A DNA stretch of 64,000 nt from Helicoverpa zea (lineage: Eukaryota > Arthropoda > Insecta > Lepidoptera > Noctuidae): assembly GCF_022581195.2 (NCBI RefSeq), contig NC_061482.1:10912001-10976000 (forward strand), in the 5' to 3' direction. The notes beneath the pieces were generated by a model. It was not told the DNA's origin. It saw nothing but the letters and a program-made list of their open reading frames with translations, and searched no databases. The translations under genes were made by a program, and so were the position numbers. The stretch's first letter is position 1. Each line of letters opens with the position of its first letter. Of the stretch, positions 12,601 to 27,800 are shown one piece after another.

Positions 12601-14892
12601 AAGGCGTCATCAAAATTTTAATTTCAACTGACGGCATGGCGACATAGTTGGGAAAAGGCTAGACAGATGATCAGTCAATATAACTTCCAATATTTTCGAA
12701 CCAGCGTATTTATTTGTCGTCTCAATTCAGTAGGTAAAGTAATATGCAAATAAACCTCAATAAAATTGTTAACACGTCTGCGGAGTGTCTTTGCAACTAC
12801 TGATCAGATTGGTGCAAATTCTTTCACTGGTAGAAAGCTACGCTATTCCCCGGAGCTGTATTGTGATAAAATGAGTTTAGGTTCTTTAGATATCGAGGAC
12901 AAACCGTGGTTTCGGTAGTTGTGAATAAATAGTGCAATGTTCACAAAAGAATGTCACGTAATTGTAATTGAAAATGTACATATTTTGTTTTAGTATTTCG
13001 CGATATTAATAAATAAATAAAAAACTAAAAATGCACGTTTTTATGTGCTTAAACCACTTAACCATGCTTAAACCCAGAATATTTACAACCAAAAAATACA
13101 ATTTTGAGCATCGAGTGAGCAACTTATTACCCGCCAGTATTTGCACGATGTAGTTGGGAAATGGAAAATTTTAAATATTTACTGTTTCGACCAAACGTTC
13201 GCTGCCCGCATAAACAGTGAAATAAATGAAGTTTTATTCAAAAGCCTTATGAAAACGTGTTATCCCGGCAGGTGAGCAAACAGCAAATAGCATTTGAGAC
13301 AGCTCGGCGTAATATCCGGGCCAGGACAGTATGTCCCAATCATATCCGGCCTCATACTCGTTCAAGCGATGACATATTGGTGCATTCAATTTGTTTTAGG
13401 CTTTTCCATTCAGCTCGCTTTGTCCCCTTTATTATATTTAAATAAAAAATAAACATTCAAACTGTATTTGTCGTTTGTTTCGACCCAGCTTTTTTACTAA
13501 CCCTATTTTCTTTTTAAAAGAGTGTAACGCCTTAAAACTTCTTTGAATATTCGCCTTTAGAAATAGGTACTGCGGAGTATTGATTGCATTTTAAATAAAC
13601 CTAACATAGATACCTACTTTCGCCAACGAAACAAAGCAATTTGTAACTTACGTCGAGGCGGACAGGTCTTGGGAAAACCGTCAATCGATAACACATGCAT
13701 CCAATGCATGAAATATAAGTTACCTACAAACCACAGTTTATATTGTACAACGTACAATATTACGTACTATCCATAGAGCAACTTAGTGTCTTTTTATCTC
13801 GCTTGCACTTCTTGTTTTTGCCAACAATAGTGCAGATTAGAATCTTATCTTTTTGAGTTAGAGTTGATTTTTCTTTGGGGGTTTTTATATGATTGTGAGA
13901 CATACAAGGATCGGGTTGAGACACTCATGAAGGTATTAGGTGCATACCAATGAGAGGGAAACAATAAGGTGGTGTGGGCGTTTGGAGGCGCCTTCGAAGC
14001 GTCGCTTTCTTGCAGTCACGCTTGATGATGACGAATCCGGCCTTGTTAGCTCAAACGTGCGGCTTGCGGGGTTGTTCGTCAATGCCAGATAACGGCTGAC
14101 GCTGATAATGTACGTAATTGTAAACCTTTACGAGACGATTCTGTTAAAAATGCTGTTGGAAAATATGAACGTATATATTCGCAAGGCAAACCCGTGATAG
14201 CAATGGAGAGCTATTTATTCTTGTAACTTTAATTACTGTTTACGAAGGTTGTGCTGTTAAGCTACCTTTTTATCCATACAGAATTTACAACGCAAAAGAG
14301 GCAATCAACTACGGTTATGTAATATATTATTTTAGCTGGTAAATAACTATATAATATGTTAATATAAGTAAGTACATTCAAGTAATTCCGTTGAGAGGAT
14401 GCACGGCGAACGTGCGCGCGCGCCTCCGTTTCAAGGTGATCCACGCTTAGATCATTACATACCAATCGTGTCACGTTTAGCCAAATACTATACACACGCC
14501 TTCAACGACGCCTATTTGTTGTCAAAATATACCGAGAAATAATTTGGATCTTAAGACATAACATCAACATGTTCTTTTCTGTGGCACTTAAGTATGTAGC
14601 AGTTAGGTGAGTAGCAGCTACTACATAATAACAAAATTTATGTATCAAATTGTATTCGTATTCCATTTTTTTAAATTTAAAAGCAGATATTTAAAAGCAG
14701 ATCTCCTGTTAGTTCACTGCTGGGCAAAGGCCTCCCGCCTTAGTCTTCCATCTATAGCTCTCGATCGCGAGGTATACATATATCTAATTTTCAAATAAAT
14801 TCTGGAATTCTAACGCATAATTAGGAATGTATTCCTATTTTCATTTATGAAAAAAAAAAAAAACTAAAAAACACGCGTTTAAAATATTACAA

Positions 14893-15007
14893 AATAATTC
14901 GGACATTTAATTTGAAGAAAGAAAGCGTGGAGCCTTTATGTAATCTTTACTCTTTTTGGACAAAACACTCCACACTTTCTTTCATCAAACTAAATGTCCG
15001 AATTATT
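14893..15007. mobile_element. Short fold-back MITE
   Basis: Left arm aataattcggacatttaa plus a following tttgaagaaagaaagcgtggag segment is matched in reverse by ctccacactttctttcatc and ttaaatgtccgaattatt-like sequence ending at 15007. Arms are about 40 bp with a few differences and the centre is about 35 bp. No coding capacity. Confidence 0.6.
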
Positions 15008-17248
15008 AATTTTATTTTATACTTTTTTCGTATTCCTGAAAGCAAACCCTTTCATTTGATACCCATATCATGGATTCCAAATAGCCAGTCTGCCATTTTG
15101 GGGATATTGGATATTATTTGTAATGATGATTTTAAGCTACACAGGATAGAACTCCGAGCGTGTGAAAAATTTCACCCTAATTGGAGACCGGGAAGTGGGT
15201 CAAATTAAGATTCCAAGATTTTATAGTTACAAGGTAAGCTAATATAAGTGTTTTAAAATAATCCCATAGCATTATAATATTGAAGTATTAACAAAACGAA
15301 AAGGCCACACAAGGCTGACACCTGGCTCGGATTCCGTACCACACAATGGAATGGATATTTCAAAGGAAAGGATTGGGACACGGATTCGCAGACAGCTCGC
15401 GGTCAACACAAGCTTATATCTGCATTTTTAATAAAATATACTGAATTCTTCAGCTCAAACTTTCCGGGAAATTCACATATTGTGCTCTCTTCCTTAGAAT
15501 CTATGTACAAACTTTGTACCCGAGGTTAGACACTACTTTCTACTAGAAGTCTTCCAACTCACTTGTAATGCCAACAGAAAATGTTATTGATTCCAGGAGA
15601 TTCCTATAAACTTTTCTTTGAGATATGCTGAGTTGCGAAGTGCTTTTCAAGGCTTTCCCTATTTTCTGCACAACGATCTTAGATCCCCGAGCTACATACT
15701 CAGCGAAATTCCGACGAACAGGAAGCCGCTCAAATCAATCTTAGTTAGGTACGCTCTTGCTCTCCGAACCAATTTTACATCTGTAAGGCTTAGTCTTCAA
15801 CTGTGACTGGAGCGATTGATGCGTGAATAATAAACAGCTTGAACTGTCAGTGCACACTCGACTTTATTTATGGTTTTAAATTCTTCACGCGATGTTTATG
15901 AACTTGTGTCGGTTGCAAGAACTTTGCTTGTTACGTTGGTATTGCGATTTTTCTTTGTTTAGTTGCATTAATGTTAAACAAAATAGTTGAACGGGACTTG
16001 CTTCTTTGAATAAAGCAATAAAATATTCGTTACATAGGAAATATTAATTATCTTTTGTTTGTTATCCTCTACTCTGAATTCTGAATTTCTGTTACTGATT
16101 TTGAGTCAACAATGCAGGTAGCACTAATTAATGAAACCATACATGAATTAGATAGTCAGACGTATGTATCATTTCAACGAAGTTTAAGTGTATGCACTAT
16201 TTCATTAGCGACTATTTTCGTAGTAATACCTGTATTCTCTACATTTTCATTAAAGTAACAAAGGCCGGGAACAAATGGTATTCGAGCTAACACGGAATTA
16301 TCAAGTCGGTTAGGCATTAGTTAGTATTTCAACTGCCAATTCATTCATTCATTCTGTCTGTTTGTTCATTTACTTCCTAGAGATACAATTTTGACAATAG
16401 CCTCATACAGGTAATGTTAAATTCCTGTCTCTAATAAGTTAAACAATAGATAGATATTATATTCAGGTCGATGGAAAATGGAGCATCCACTACAACTGCT
16501 TTGGTATGGATTAGTCAAGGCATACTTGATACCTGTTGCCTAGCAACGATAGTAAAAACTTAAACAGTACGCTTGTGATTCAGAACAAATGAGTTCAAAT
16601 ACAATCATGAGTAAATCGTGTAAAATGTTTGTGCCGTTATTTCCTCCCTGAAAGTTTATTCTGAAGACATTGTGGTGTATGTGGCATGTTCTGTGAAGGT
16701 TCTACGTATTTGTTTGGCCAGGTAACTGTGTCTGTGTATCAACCTAATACTCTGTGATGTGACTAATAGTTTGCTTTCAGGTGATAATTTCATTTTGTTT
16801 TGTGAATTAAGAGTAAATTACTTATTTTCGTTCAACAATCTCCTACGTATTATTTAAATTTTACGGAAATATGTAACAATGTCAGTCTAAAGAGACTGAT
16901 CAATGTGAAGTAAAATTGACAGTTTTTGTAATACGTATAAATAAACCGGTTCCGACAGATTATGTATAATTATGTCTTAAAAAAACACATACACTATGAC
17001 TCATTCATTAAAGTTCGTAAATACCTACTGCGCAGAATCAGATGTCTACATAATATTTATCTGTTTTAAAAATAACTATAAATTTGAATATAGATGTCGT
17101 CAGTTAGGCATTTATTAAAAAAAAATCGTTCATTACTTACATAAGTTTATTCATGTTAATCAAAACCGTTTTTTCACACATGAAATTCACGATAATTTTA
17201 AGAAAGAAAGTGATAATATTTGTATTTTTTCGCTCTTTTTCATTGTGA

Positions 17249-17304
17249 AATGCGTAACATTTTAAATTAACATTGTAAAATGTTACGCATTTTACAATGT
17301 TAAT
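17249..17304. repeat. Two overlapping, mutually exclusive hairpins
   Basis: Arm 17249-17264 pairs perfectly (16 bp) with 17276-17291. Arm 17266-17282 pairs perfectly (17 bp) with 17288-17304. The shared middle means only one stem can form at a time. Probably a nested fold-back remnant. Confidence 0.65.
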
Positions 17305-18677
17305 TTTAATTCGAAATAGGCATTCTCTTTTCTTATATTTCTTTTATTCGGTATTTAAAAATATGAGAAAAATTAAGTCAGCTATTTATATTAATAATAT
17401 CCACATTTTAATATATTTTTTTCATAAGTAAGTCTAAGTGTATAACTGAATCAATAGAGGCAGTCCCTCCATGTACAACACTGATGCTCAGCTTCATCAC
17501 GTTAGATTAGAAATCGACTTCAATGTAGTAGGTAGGCTAGGCCGATGTTGACACTAAGCAGATTTTGAAACAACGGGCAAAAGATAGCATTAAGGCGACG
17601 AATTGGTCAACAATAATTCCATAACCGGTACGCGCATCTAAGGCGCCAAAAGGGGTCGGAGCGTCTGAGCGGGGCGAGGATAACAATACGCGCGCTAGCT
17701 TATAACTAAAAGTCGTAAGCGACAAAATGGTTTTGTAATTTTATTATTTAGAAATGATAATTTGATAGAAATTCCTTCTACAATTTTAAAGAGTATGTAT
17801 ATACTCAACTACTAAAAAAGTTAAGAGGCTTAAATCGGTCCCGCTTGCCCATAATATGTGAATCTCTTTTTAAAAAGAGGTATGTTTGATATATTTTTCT
17901 CTGTTATAAAAGTTACCTAATCATGTTTCTACGTCTAACAAAATAAGGTTTATATCATGAACTTTCAGGTAACCAAGTTGTATTTTGATCCGTTTTGTAT
18001 TTACTGAGAAAAATTGAGATCCTTGGCACCAAAAATTCCAATTCGTCCTCTTAAAACGAAATGATAGCCATTTATTTATGTGACAAGGAATTATTTCATA
18101 GTTCTTTTACACAGTACCTGTCCTTCCCAAATAAATAACGCATTAACAATGCTTAGATAGAAAAAATAATACAAAAGACATACATCTGTTACCTGAAGGT
18201 GTACTTAACCGCCATTTTATTTCGAGTTACTTAACTTGCATAGCTAAACGAAGCATGACTCATCGTGCTTACTATGCAGCGAAAGTACGGCCAGCCTTTT
18301 TGAATATTTTTTCCATCGGTACCTTAACCGTTTTACTATTGTTTTGAGGAACAAAACGGTTACTATTTAAAAAAAAATTAAGGAAGTGTCAGATTTTTTT
18401 TATGCAGCCGTTCGTAATGTTTTACTAGTGTGACTATTAGTTAATTCTTGCTATTACTAATCCAGCTTTTTCTAACGAAGTATGATGCGTATGACGTAGT
18501 AACGTCGTGCGTAAAACGGATAAGGAGAAATGGTAGAGATTATTGGCACCCTTAATGATACAAATAAAGTTATCATTACCGTAACGTAAAGCGTTCTGGT
18601 TATTCCTCAATAACTTGTTCTATTTAATTACAAGTGTACTTCGGTTTTATTGCGATGTGCAAATATTCCATCCATCG

Positions 18678-18850
18678 TCCGAGCCTTTTCCCAAACTATG
18701 TTGGGGTCGGCTTCCGGTCTAACCGGATTCAGCTGAGTACCAGTGCTTTACAAGAAGCGACTGCCTATCTGACCTCCTCAACCCAGTTACCCGGGCAACC
18801 CGATACCCCTTGGTTAGACTGGTGTCAGACTTACTGGCTGACTACCCGAT
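18678..18850 (+). mobile_element. Truncated copy of the GAGCC/GGCTC TIR repeat
   Basis: Matches the first half of the 7232-7593 copy, from ccgagccttttcccaaacta through cccagttacccgggcaaccc, and stops after gtgtcagacttactggctg. The right terminal repeat is absent. Confidence 0.7.
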
Positions 18851-21815
18851 GTGCAAATATTGATTCTGAATAAACAAACAAACGAAATATACCCCGTGAA
18901 AGAGTTTATAAATATTAAAAAAAAGTAGTTATTGAATCAGAGCAAATAAATTGGCAGACCTTTGCGTCTGCTGACAACCAAAAAAAAAAAAAAATTTTGC
19001 CAACTGTAAAAAGTTGTTATTAAAGTGTGAGTTATACAAGCGTAAAGCACTTTGATGAGTCATCGACAACCGCTCGTCAAAGGCAAGAGTGCATTTTAAT
19101 ATTTGTTCTGTTCGTAAACCAATGAATGTCTATTTATATTGGTTGGACGTCGGCAGTCGGTCCCCAGCATAAAACATACAAAATGACGAGCTTCACATTG
19201 AAGTTGCATTTGATACCTGAAAACGATGGCAATTAAATGTGGATTTTGAACTTGTTATTTCTGTTTATTTCAATATTCATTCACTCTTTGAAATGTAACA
19301 GCAATAAGAGTCTGCTAAATGTGCCTGAAAGAAGGAATTAACCTACAGACCACATTACTTTTTACAATTTGTGATGAAACCTACATATGTTAACTTAAAA
19401 TGGTTACATAAAAAGAAAATAAAATAACAAAAAATAATGTACATGGTTTCAACTAAGTTTAGTGAGGCCGAAACTGAATTTTTAATATCTTATTTAAATG
19501 GTTACTAACATATTAATTAATATGTAGTTACAATATGCAAAAATTGTATAAAAATATCATTCTGATATCCACGTTAACATGACGTATTCCATCAAAATGG
19601 AAGAGCTTGGCAAAACAAACGTATCGTGTTATTATTCGTGTATGTATATTGACGGGTCAGTAGATAGAATAAAACGATATTTTAATAGTATTTATTTAAT
19701 ACTTTTCGACTACTCTTATAACAAACAGTTAAGTTTTTAATGTAGAGTACAGAAACGTAGGTATTTTGTGATTGTATTGAGTAATATCAAAGAAGGTTAA
19801 TAGATTTCTATTTCTACACCAAAAAGGATGTAAGCTTAGCATACGAACCCGGTGATATTGCATCACTGGCTGTTTCCCGCAGCATTACACGCCAACTGAA
19901 AGAACTAATTCACGATCAAACACAGTTTAATACTGCCTCTAATCTTCTCTACATAGGTTGCAAGTACATAAGACATACAAATGGTTACAGTTTAATAAAC
20001 GTAAAATGATATAAATAACATAGACAAAAAATAAATTCTCATTTATGATATTAGATACTTCTCTAGTAGGAAAACATTATTCTTTGCCTCACACCAGCTC
20101 ATTATTCGCGAGAACAAGTACAATCTGATTATTATTCTAGTATTAAATGCATTAGTCTCATCTCTCTGCCACTTATCCTTGCAAGTCGGGGTAAATAACT
20201 TATGCTAATACTGTGCCAATATAATCTGCAAGTAAATGAAGTTTATATAGAAGGAGCTTTCAGATACAAGGGGTGCAGAAGTGCGTTCGAATTATTAACT
20301 ATGTATTATGATGTGACAACCAGGTGTTCGACGATTCACCTATGTGTATATCTATGCATACTGATAGTCCTTTGAGGAAATTCGTTTGATCACGCTAATC
20401 TTGAGGATAGGTTGTTGAATTTAAAGATAATGTGCTTCATGTTTGGTGAATTTTATTTCATTGAGGTATCTCAATGTTCAAAGAGCGCTCTTAGCAGTGC
20501 TGTAAATATACTTAATAAAAATAATTGTGGTCAGTAATACTGCCTTCGCTGTCTTAAAACCCTACATATGTATTTCTTATCTCCAAGAAAAGCAGTATAA
20601 GCAAGTTTTTCATCTACCTACATATAAAAGTCAATTCTTTATAGGCTTTCCTTGAGTATTTCCACAAAACATTCCCGCCAACGCTAAGCCTATCATGGGA
20701 TTCAAACCTTCAGATGCTCTGAATATATAACTGATTCGAATGTATGTTACTTTGAGCCCTCCAGATTATTACTCAATAGTTTTTGTATAAGACTCACTGG
20801 CTCAATATAATGGTCATATTCTATTACGTTAGCAAATTAGTCATTGTTAATGAGCTCATTTAAAATAGATGGGCCGTGCTTTGAAGACTAGTAAGACATA
20901 AAACCATAAGCCATATTGTCATAATTGCGTCTCCATTAACTAAGCTCTCTTTGTATCTTTACTTTAAAGTTTTAAATATTGCATTAACTGCATTATCGTT
21001 GTACTTTATAATACAAGCTTGTCAGTTAGGCGCTTTTGTTATTAATTATTGATTTCATACTGTCGTATTTTGCCGTGAAAGTGTAGCAGGGAGGAATTAA
21101 ATCCAAGTATGTACACTGCGTTATTTTTTTTTTAAATATTAATTAGGCTCAGCTTGGGAATATTTATTATTAGCCAGACTGACTTTGGTAAGATTATTTT
21201 CTGTTTCATAAACCTAAATAGCTCTTCTACGTAAACACTTCAAACAAAATAATCTTAAATAAATAAAATATCCATTTGTGACAAAATGTAATTACTTAAT
21301 TCTCATTAATTCACTGAAATTAATCATATTGTATGCATAGTAAATAGTAATATATTTTCTATTTCTAAAGCTTGTATTATCTTCGAGTTGAAGCGCCTTT
21401 CCCCTTTCCACCTGTCTATAGCCGTTAGAGAATATTATTATCTTCTTTGTACGTTTTGTTTTCTGTTTCTTATATTACTTTACCATTATTAACTTTTCTA
21501 TTTTGATGTTTCTTCGATCAATATTTCTCAGAAGAGCAAAGTATGTCGTGGCTTTGCAGTGCTGGAACAAAAAAATAATCTAAAGGCTATGATCATTACG
21601 GAAACTGATCAACTGTAGGTGTCCCAGTTTTCTAACAGCAATGGGAGAATTAAAATAGTGGTTTAGTGCTGGGGTTTGGTCCACTATTTTCCACTTCCCT
21701 TCCACTTATTTTAAGTCGTGGAAGGCAGTAATAATCTTTTGTGAAGTCAATTGAAGAGTTTTTGGCTTTGTTAAAAACATATTTTCATGATAATCTTTAT
21801 CTTTGCAGATCAACC

Positions 21816-24800
21816 ATGTCGAGTCTAGCGTGTGTCCTAGCGGTGGCGGGTGCCGCAACCGCCCAGCTGACTCTGGATGGCATCCGATGTGGCCAGCTGC
21901 TGTGCCAGCTTGAAGAGTACTGCTCTCCTGACACCAACCGCTGTGCACCCTGCAACATCGTTTGCAACAAGACCAGCCATAACTTCGATGCTGGATTGTG
22001 CATCAAAGAATGTCAAGGTAAGTTAGACCGGCAAGGGGATTATAATCAAGAGTTATTTGAGTGAATTCTCCGAAGCACTCTCAGGGACGTAGTAATTAAA
22101 ATGTTATAGGTACTTCTGCTATCAAAACAAACCTTTTAACAGAATTCATGCAGATTTCATTGCTACACGGATAAGTGAAAATTCTTTTTGCTCAGTCATA
22201 TGCAGAAATACGGCTGACGGACGGACATATGCAAAAGTAATTATTTTGTTTGCTACGTTTCCCATCAGTGATATGCACGAGATTTTTCACTACGCGGAAA
22301 TAAAAATTGAATCTTGTCACATGGCAGAAACGTGGTCACGTTTGATTATTTATTTTTGTATGTATGGCTGTAAAAGACTGGTAGGAATATTAAAAAACAT
22401 GCTTCCTTGCTGATTAATTTGCATATTTTCTGAACTGCGACCAAAATTCTTAGTAATGATTAAAACGTATTTCCTTCAGATGGAAATCCTTGTGGCCATA
22501 AAGATGACTAATACGAACAAATAATAAGAAGCCTTAAGGAGTGAGCAGGCGATTATTCACTCAGTTGTCTTAGTTATAAAGTCTGTTATCATTAAACAAT
22601 AAAGTTTACAACCAGTTTCGTGACCGCAAACCGCCTACGGTTGTCGCCGTCTCTGTTTGACTGAGGTTGGTCTTGCTTGCACTCGGGTAAAGAATGTGTA
22701 GGTTTCAGGTCAAGCATCTCTGGTGAGAGTGGCTTAACGTATATACTGGCAGTAGCATGGTAACGCGCAGATGTTGAGAATTATGAACGCAGTACTATGC
22801 TCCTTGTTTAGACATTGATCTTGACATGGTGACATAGTAATTTTTATGATGCTGTTAGTGTATCGTTTAGCTGTGACTGTAAATATTGCTTTGAGACTAC
22901 GGAAAAGATAAATATGGACGCGTTTCTATCTGTCCTTTTTGCAAGACGAGAAGAATCCTTTAGCCCCTTTCAATGATGAGTTGAAGTTCTTGTTTGAATT
23001 CAGCGGCTATTTTCAAATAAAATGAGGAAAGTCATGTCTTGGTCTGAAACTAAAAAAAAAAAAACAAAACAGTTCCATTGAAATAGAGATGATTATAATA
23101 AAAGAAAACACACTCATTGTAACTTGCAATATTTTATTCAGTTTGAAATAAAACTTTTGATCCTGGCTTATCTGCAAACATTTATTAGTTCTGTTTCTTT
23201 GAGACAGGTATTGTAAATCCCGATAGCCGGGAGGATGTAATAAGGTTTCTTTTATTTGTATTCCTAGTTATATTATTATGAGTCTCATTTAGAATGTACT
23301 TTGTTGTTCTAGTGTACAGATAATTATTATTCTTGTTGTCTAGCAAATTATGAACTTCTTAGCAATGATAATATTCCTATTCACTTGAATCCCAAAGTCA
23401 AAATAAAAATAGTAAGTATAAAGATGTTCATTAGAGTACGGAATAATATGCACCGGACATTAATAATGCTTCGTATATTATACACTTCGCGAAATTCAGG
23501 CGTTTAACCACAAAATAAAATCAAACTATTTTTTGCATAGCTCTAACGAATATACCGTTTACTTGTTACCAACCTTTTTCCCGGTCAATCAAAACACCAA
23601 ATAAATAATAAAAAAGATGTCAAAAATAGAAAGAAAATTGAATTTCCCACTCTGAAGACACTTTAAAGTATAAACAAAAAGTTTATTCAACATTCCCACT
23701 GGCATACGGACGCTTCGCAAGTTCGCAACGCTTGTATCATTTGAACAATTTTAAAGTATCAGGTGCATACCTGTACCAAGTTACTGGGACCTTGTCGAAT
23801 GGGTCGTTGTGCTGCGTACATCGCGAGTTATAACGGACTCGAATACTGCACTCATACGATCATTGGTAAGGGGTGTAACAATACCCATAAAAGTCATGCT
23901 CCGTTGATTCCGACAGGTACGACACGCACACCACCAAACTAACACACACAATCGCAACTCTGTCTCTGTGTGAGTGAAGCGTCGGTGTGCTCAAATACAG
24001 GTGGCTCCTTGTTTACAAATTGAGCAAGTGTAATCTGTTTTTGTCACATATGCCGCGATGCAATTAAATGCGTACTTTCAGTTAATTCGCGTGTAAACAA
24101 AGCTAAGTACGCGGAGCTTTCGATGAACTTGTTACGGTAAACAAAAGAGGTGCTCTGTTCACTTTTTAGATCAGCATCGGATTCTGATCGGATCTGTTGC
24201 GAGTTTATTCAATGGAAATTCAAAGGAAAATGTTCTATTTGATAAAATTTATGTAATACGGGGTGTTATATTTTCATTTATCGAAGCACGGCTGGATGTT
24301 GTTATAAAATTTTCATCAAACATATAATAGTGATAGTAGCTGTGTTTTGTGAGCGTGTGTGTGTGTGGTTGTGTGTGTGACCCGGGCAAGCACCTGTCGG
24401 TACGACGAGACCTGCTAATTGTTTGCTTGGGACATTTTTTACCATCCGCGCTGTGTCAACATTATACCCGGTCCTATGTTATTCTTATCTCGGAGTAAAA
24501 AAACTGAACCGCAGAGACCTTTTTGTTGTTGATTCATTTGGAGCGAATCGTAGTTTTTATTGTATTTTAGGCCTGTATGCTTTTGATAGACTAATTCTTC
24601 CCAGATATCAAGTCATATTCCATACCGTATATTCACATAAGTACAAATATATTATTTACCTTATATTAAAGCGGTTTGAAATTGTTATATGTAGTAATGC
24701 ACAAAGCTCAGATGATGTAGCCACCAGTTAAAGTATAATAGCCGCTAGGGAGTTGATAACGAAAGTTTTGGTAATATTATAATTAAATCAGACAATGTGT

Positions 24801-27800
24801 ACAAGATAGGTAGGTACTAAATATCATTGAAAGTGAAGATTCCTAAATGGCATATTTTGAATCAGATTTTTACTGTCATTCGTCCGTAAGATCTTTTCGG
24901 AACCTCGAAACCAAAACTTATCAGAAATATATCTAAATTGAAGGATTCTTCTAGTATCTTCAAGCTATTTAGAGAGTGCGTAGTTTGTTATAACTAGTGA
25001 GACTAGAAATTCAATAGGTACTTATATACCTATAGGTCTAATTGCCGTCTTACTAAATTCTGTTGTGTGTGCGTCGGAAACTTTTTTGAAAAATAGCACT
25101 ATAATGTTTTGGCACTACTACATACTACAGCTGTCAGCTGAGAGAAGAAATTGATTCCGAGTAGTCTTTTAAAACAATAATCCGAGTGCACGTCCGAGTG
25201 TTTTAAAACAATAAAGATTTTTAAAAGAGTGTCATTCGACACCTCTTACACACAATGTCTGAGCCAAAATATTTTTGTGATTAGTTTTCTCAGTTACATG
25301 ACTAGTTAGAATACTTTACATAAGAACTTTTTTGTTCGGTCTACCAATTGTCTTTGCCATCTCTAATTTCTTCGCGACCATAGATATAATATTACTAAAC
25401 AAGATTGCGCACGCTCAAAATATATATTTACGAAAATGAACTCTATTCTAACGCAATAAGGTACTAAATTGGTTGCATAATACACAGAGGCAAATCCGAG
25501 CCGAGAGGGATAGTTCGAACGGAGGCTGTTTGTCTCTTTCTAACACCTTGCCAGCATAAAAAAATGTTGTGATCAAAAGTTTTGTCTTCCCAAAAACAAT
25601 TGAATCACTTATATTTTTATCTTATTTTAACAATTATAAGTCAACAAATTAATAACAATCGCATTAATTTATTCGTATTTATTATTAAAACATAAACAAC
25701 ATAAATTTTTATTTTGCTTTTTTTTTATTTTCTAGCGGTAACCCTGAACATTCTTGGCGCGTAATCAGCATTTAAAATTTTGTTTATATTTTTTTGTATT
25801 AAATCAATTTAAACTATTAAAATGGTGAAAAAGTGTTGCGTTTCTACTTGCAAAAGTGAATCCTATGGTGGTTGCAATATATCGTTCCACAGGTTAGCTA
25901 ATAATAACATTTTCGTGAACCAAACAACTAGGGTGCCCATGAATTCTTGTAACGAGTCAAAATATGGGTGATGGATTTTAAAACTGTTGTACTATTGTTA
26001 TAGCTTCCCAAAAAATGAAGAAAGGCGACATAAATGGCTCAGAAATGGCTCATATATGAAGTAGAAATACAAAAAAAACAGTCTTCACTTCGAATCTTCC
26101 TGCTTTTATACTGCTAATTTCCGCTAATTATTAAAAGCCTTTATTAGTATCTTAAGGTCACAAACTGCGTAAGTTAAAACTTCAATACTAATCTGTGTTT
26201 AATAATCTTAGCAAATTCGGATTTGTCTCACATAGCTTAATCTCATAGTCACCCTATTAGAAAGGGACAGACAGCCTCCGTACTAACTGTTTCACTCGGC
26301 TCGTTTTTTGGGTTTATATGCGCAGTCCTGTTTACTAATATTATGTCTATGTTCGCGACACAAACAAAACATTTTTCTCACTTATTAAATGATTTTGGAA
26401 TGAGTAAAAAAGTTGGAATTGTGACAAAAGTTTTTTTCCAAAATACTGGCTGGTGTGAAAAGATGCATCTTAACGCTTTGAGAACTTTTTGGAAACTAGT
26501 CTAGCAATTGTTTTTAATAGATGGCTAGATTGCTAATTTTGCTTGTTTTTATTTTTCAGGCTACCTCCTCGACCAGAGGTACATGCGGAGGTCAGAAGAT
26601 TCTCACCCCACTGGAGATTTAAGCGGTAACTATCTATTTTTACTTACTTCTAGGTCTATCCTTTACTTTGTACCTACGTTAAGCCTATGCGATTGCCTGC
26701 ATCTTTATTTTACATTACTTGCTTTGCGATTCCTTTATATCAAAAAAGGGTTATTCCCTTACAATCATATCTCTAAGGGTTAATGACTTTGTCACCACAT
26801 AATGACGAAAATTGTGAGTTAACCTGCCTTAATCTTTATTTTTATCAGCTAAGTGTGACGTACTTGCTCCACAAACTAATTACTAATTACACATTCCGTC
26901 AACACTATTCGAGTGACAATGAACGATATAAATACATAGACATCCTCACTGATAAACAAAATGCTATTCTTACGGACCTGCAGATAAACTCAATATTTTA
27001 TGCCCTGAAAATTGAATGAGGCTCAAGAAAATAAAATCATAGCGAATGTCTAAATCTTTGGCCTTTAGTGAATCGTGGACTCACCTAATACAATTCGCCC
27101 TAGAGATATTAAAAATAAATATTTATCTCACAAAAAATGGAAAAACTTTATCTTCTTTTAAACAAGATATAAATTGGTTTCTGCGTTTTATATGAGAATG
27201 TCCTTTCTCTGTCCAATTGAGCGCTTCGTCGGGTTAATATTGAATAAGCTGAGACTTTGTCGAGCTCACCGACCAAATCCAATTGTACATAAAAACTAGT
27301 AAAAACAATTTCATCATTTGATATTCTGTTGGATAGTGTTGTGCATTTCATAGATATTATAAGTTTTTGCAGTTTCTTGCGAATATACAAGTTTAGGACT
27401 TTAATTGGACTGTAGACATGTTTACTGCGAATGTTGAATAAAGTTACCATCACGCTTTGCTGTACTTGTGTCAAGTATAAAATAGCCGCGAAACGCTTCG
27501 AGAAAAGATGGTACGGCCGTGCCCGCTTTGCTCGAGTCTTGGCTGGGGCACTGCCGTGCCCTCAGATTCGATTCTTAAACTCGATATCATGCGAGTAGTT
27601 GAATTTTTGATATTGCGAGGGATAGGAACTATACAACAGAACAAAAATGTCAACTGATATTTTCGTCCAGTTTTATAGTTCCTATCTTAGTTTGATCTTT
27701 TTATTGGTCACACTCTTAAGACATCTTATATCCGACCTAAATGTTTAGATATGTCTTTCATGAAAGTCATGAAAATGTATGTCCGTAAAGTTTTGAAGAA

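Larger units (their letters stand above)
9658..21808. other. 12 kb without a recognised gene
   Basis: AT-rich DNA, either intergenic or a long first intron of the grindelwald-like gene. Only small palindromic repeats and one MITE fragment (listed separately) were recognised. Open frames at 10048, 14262, 14912 and 15618 lack start context, splice sites or recognisable residues and were not accepted. Confidence 0.45.

Noticed and set aside
21741..21815. Upstream ATG for the receptor gene (25 extra residues)
   Set aside because: The ctttgcag acceptor falls between it and the true ATG, and the extension lacks signal-peptide character.
24423..24731. 102-codon ORF near a GT microsatellite
   Set aside because: Does not start with ATG, no homology recognised, lies in a receptor intron.
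26841..26880. Extra receptor exon after ttatttttatcag
   Set aside because: Runs into a stop after about 13 codons in the required phase with no usable donor.
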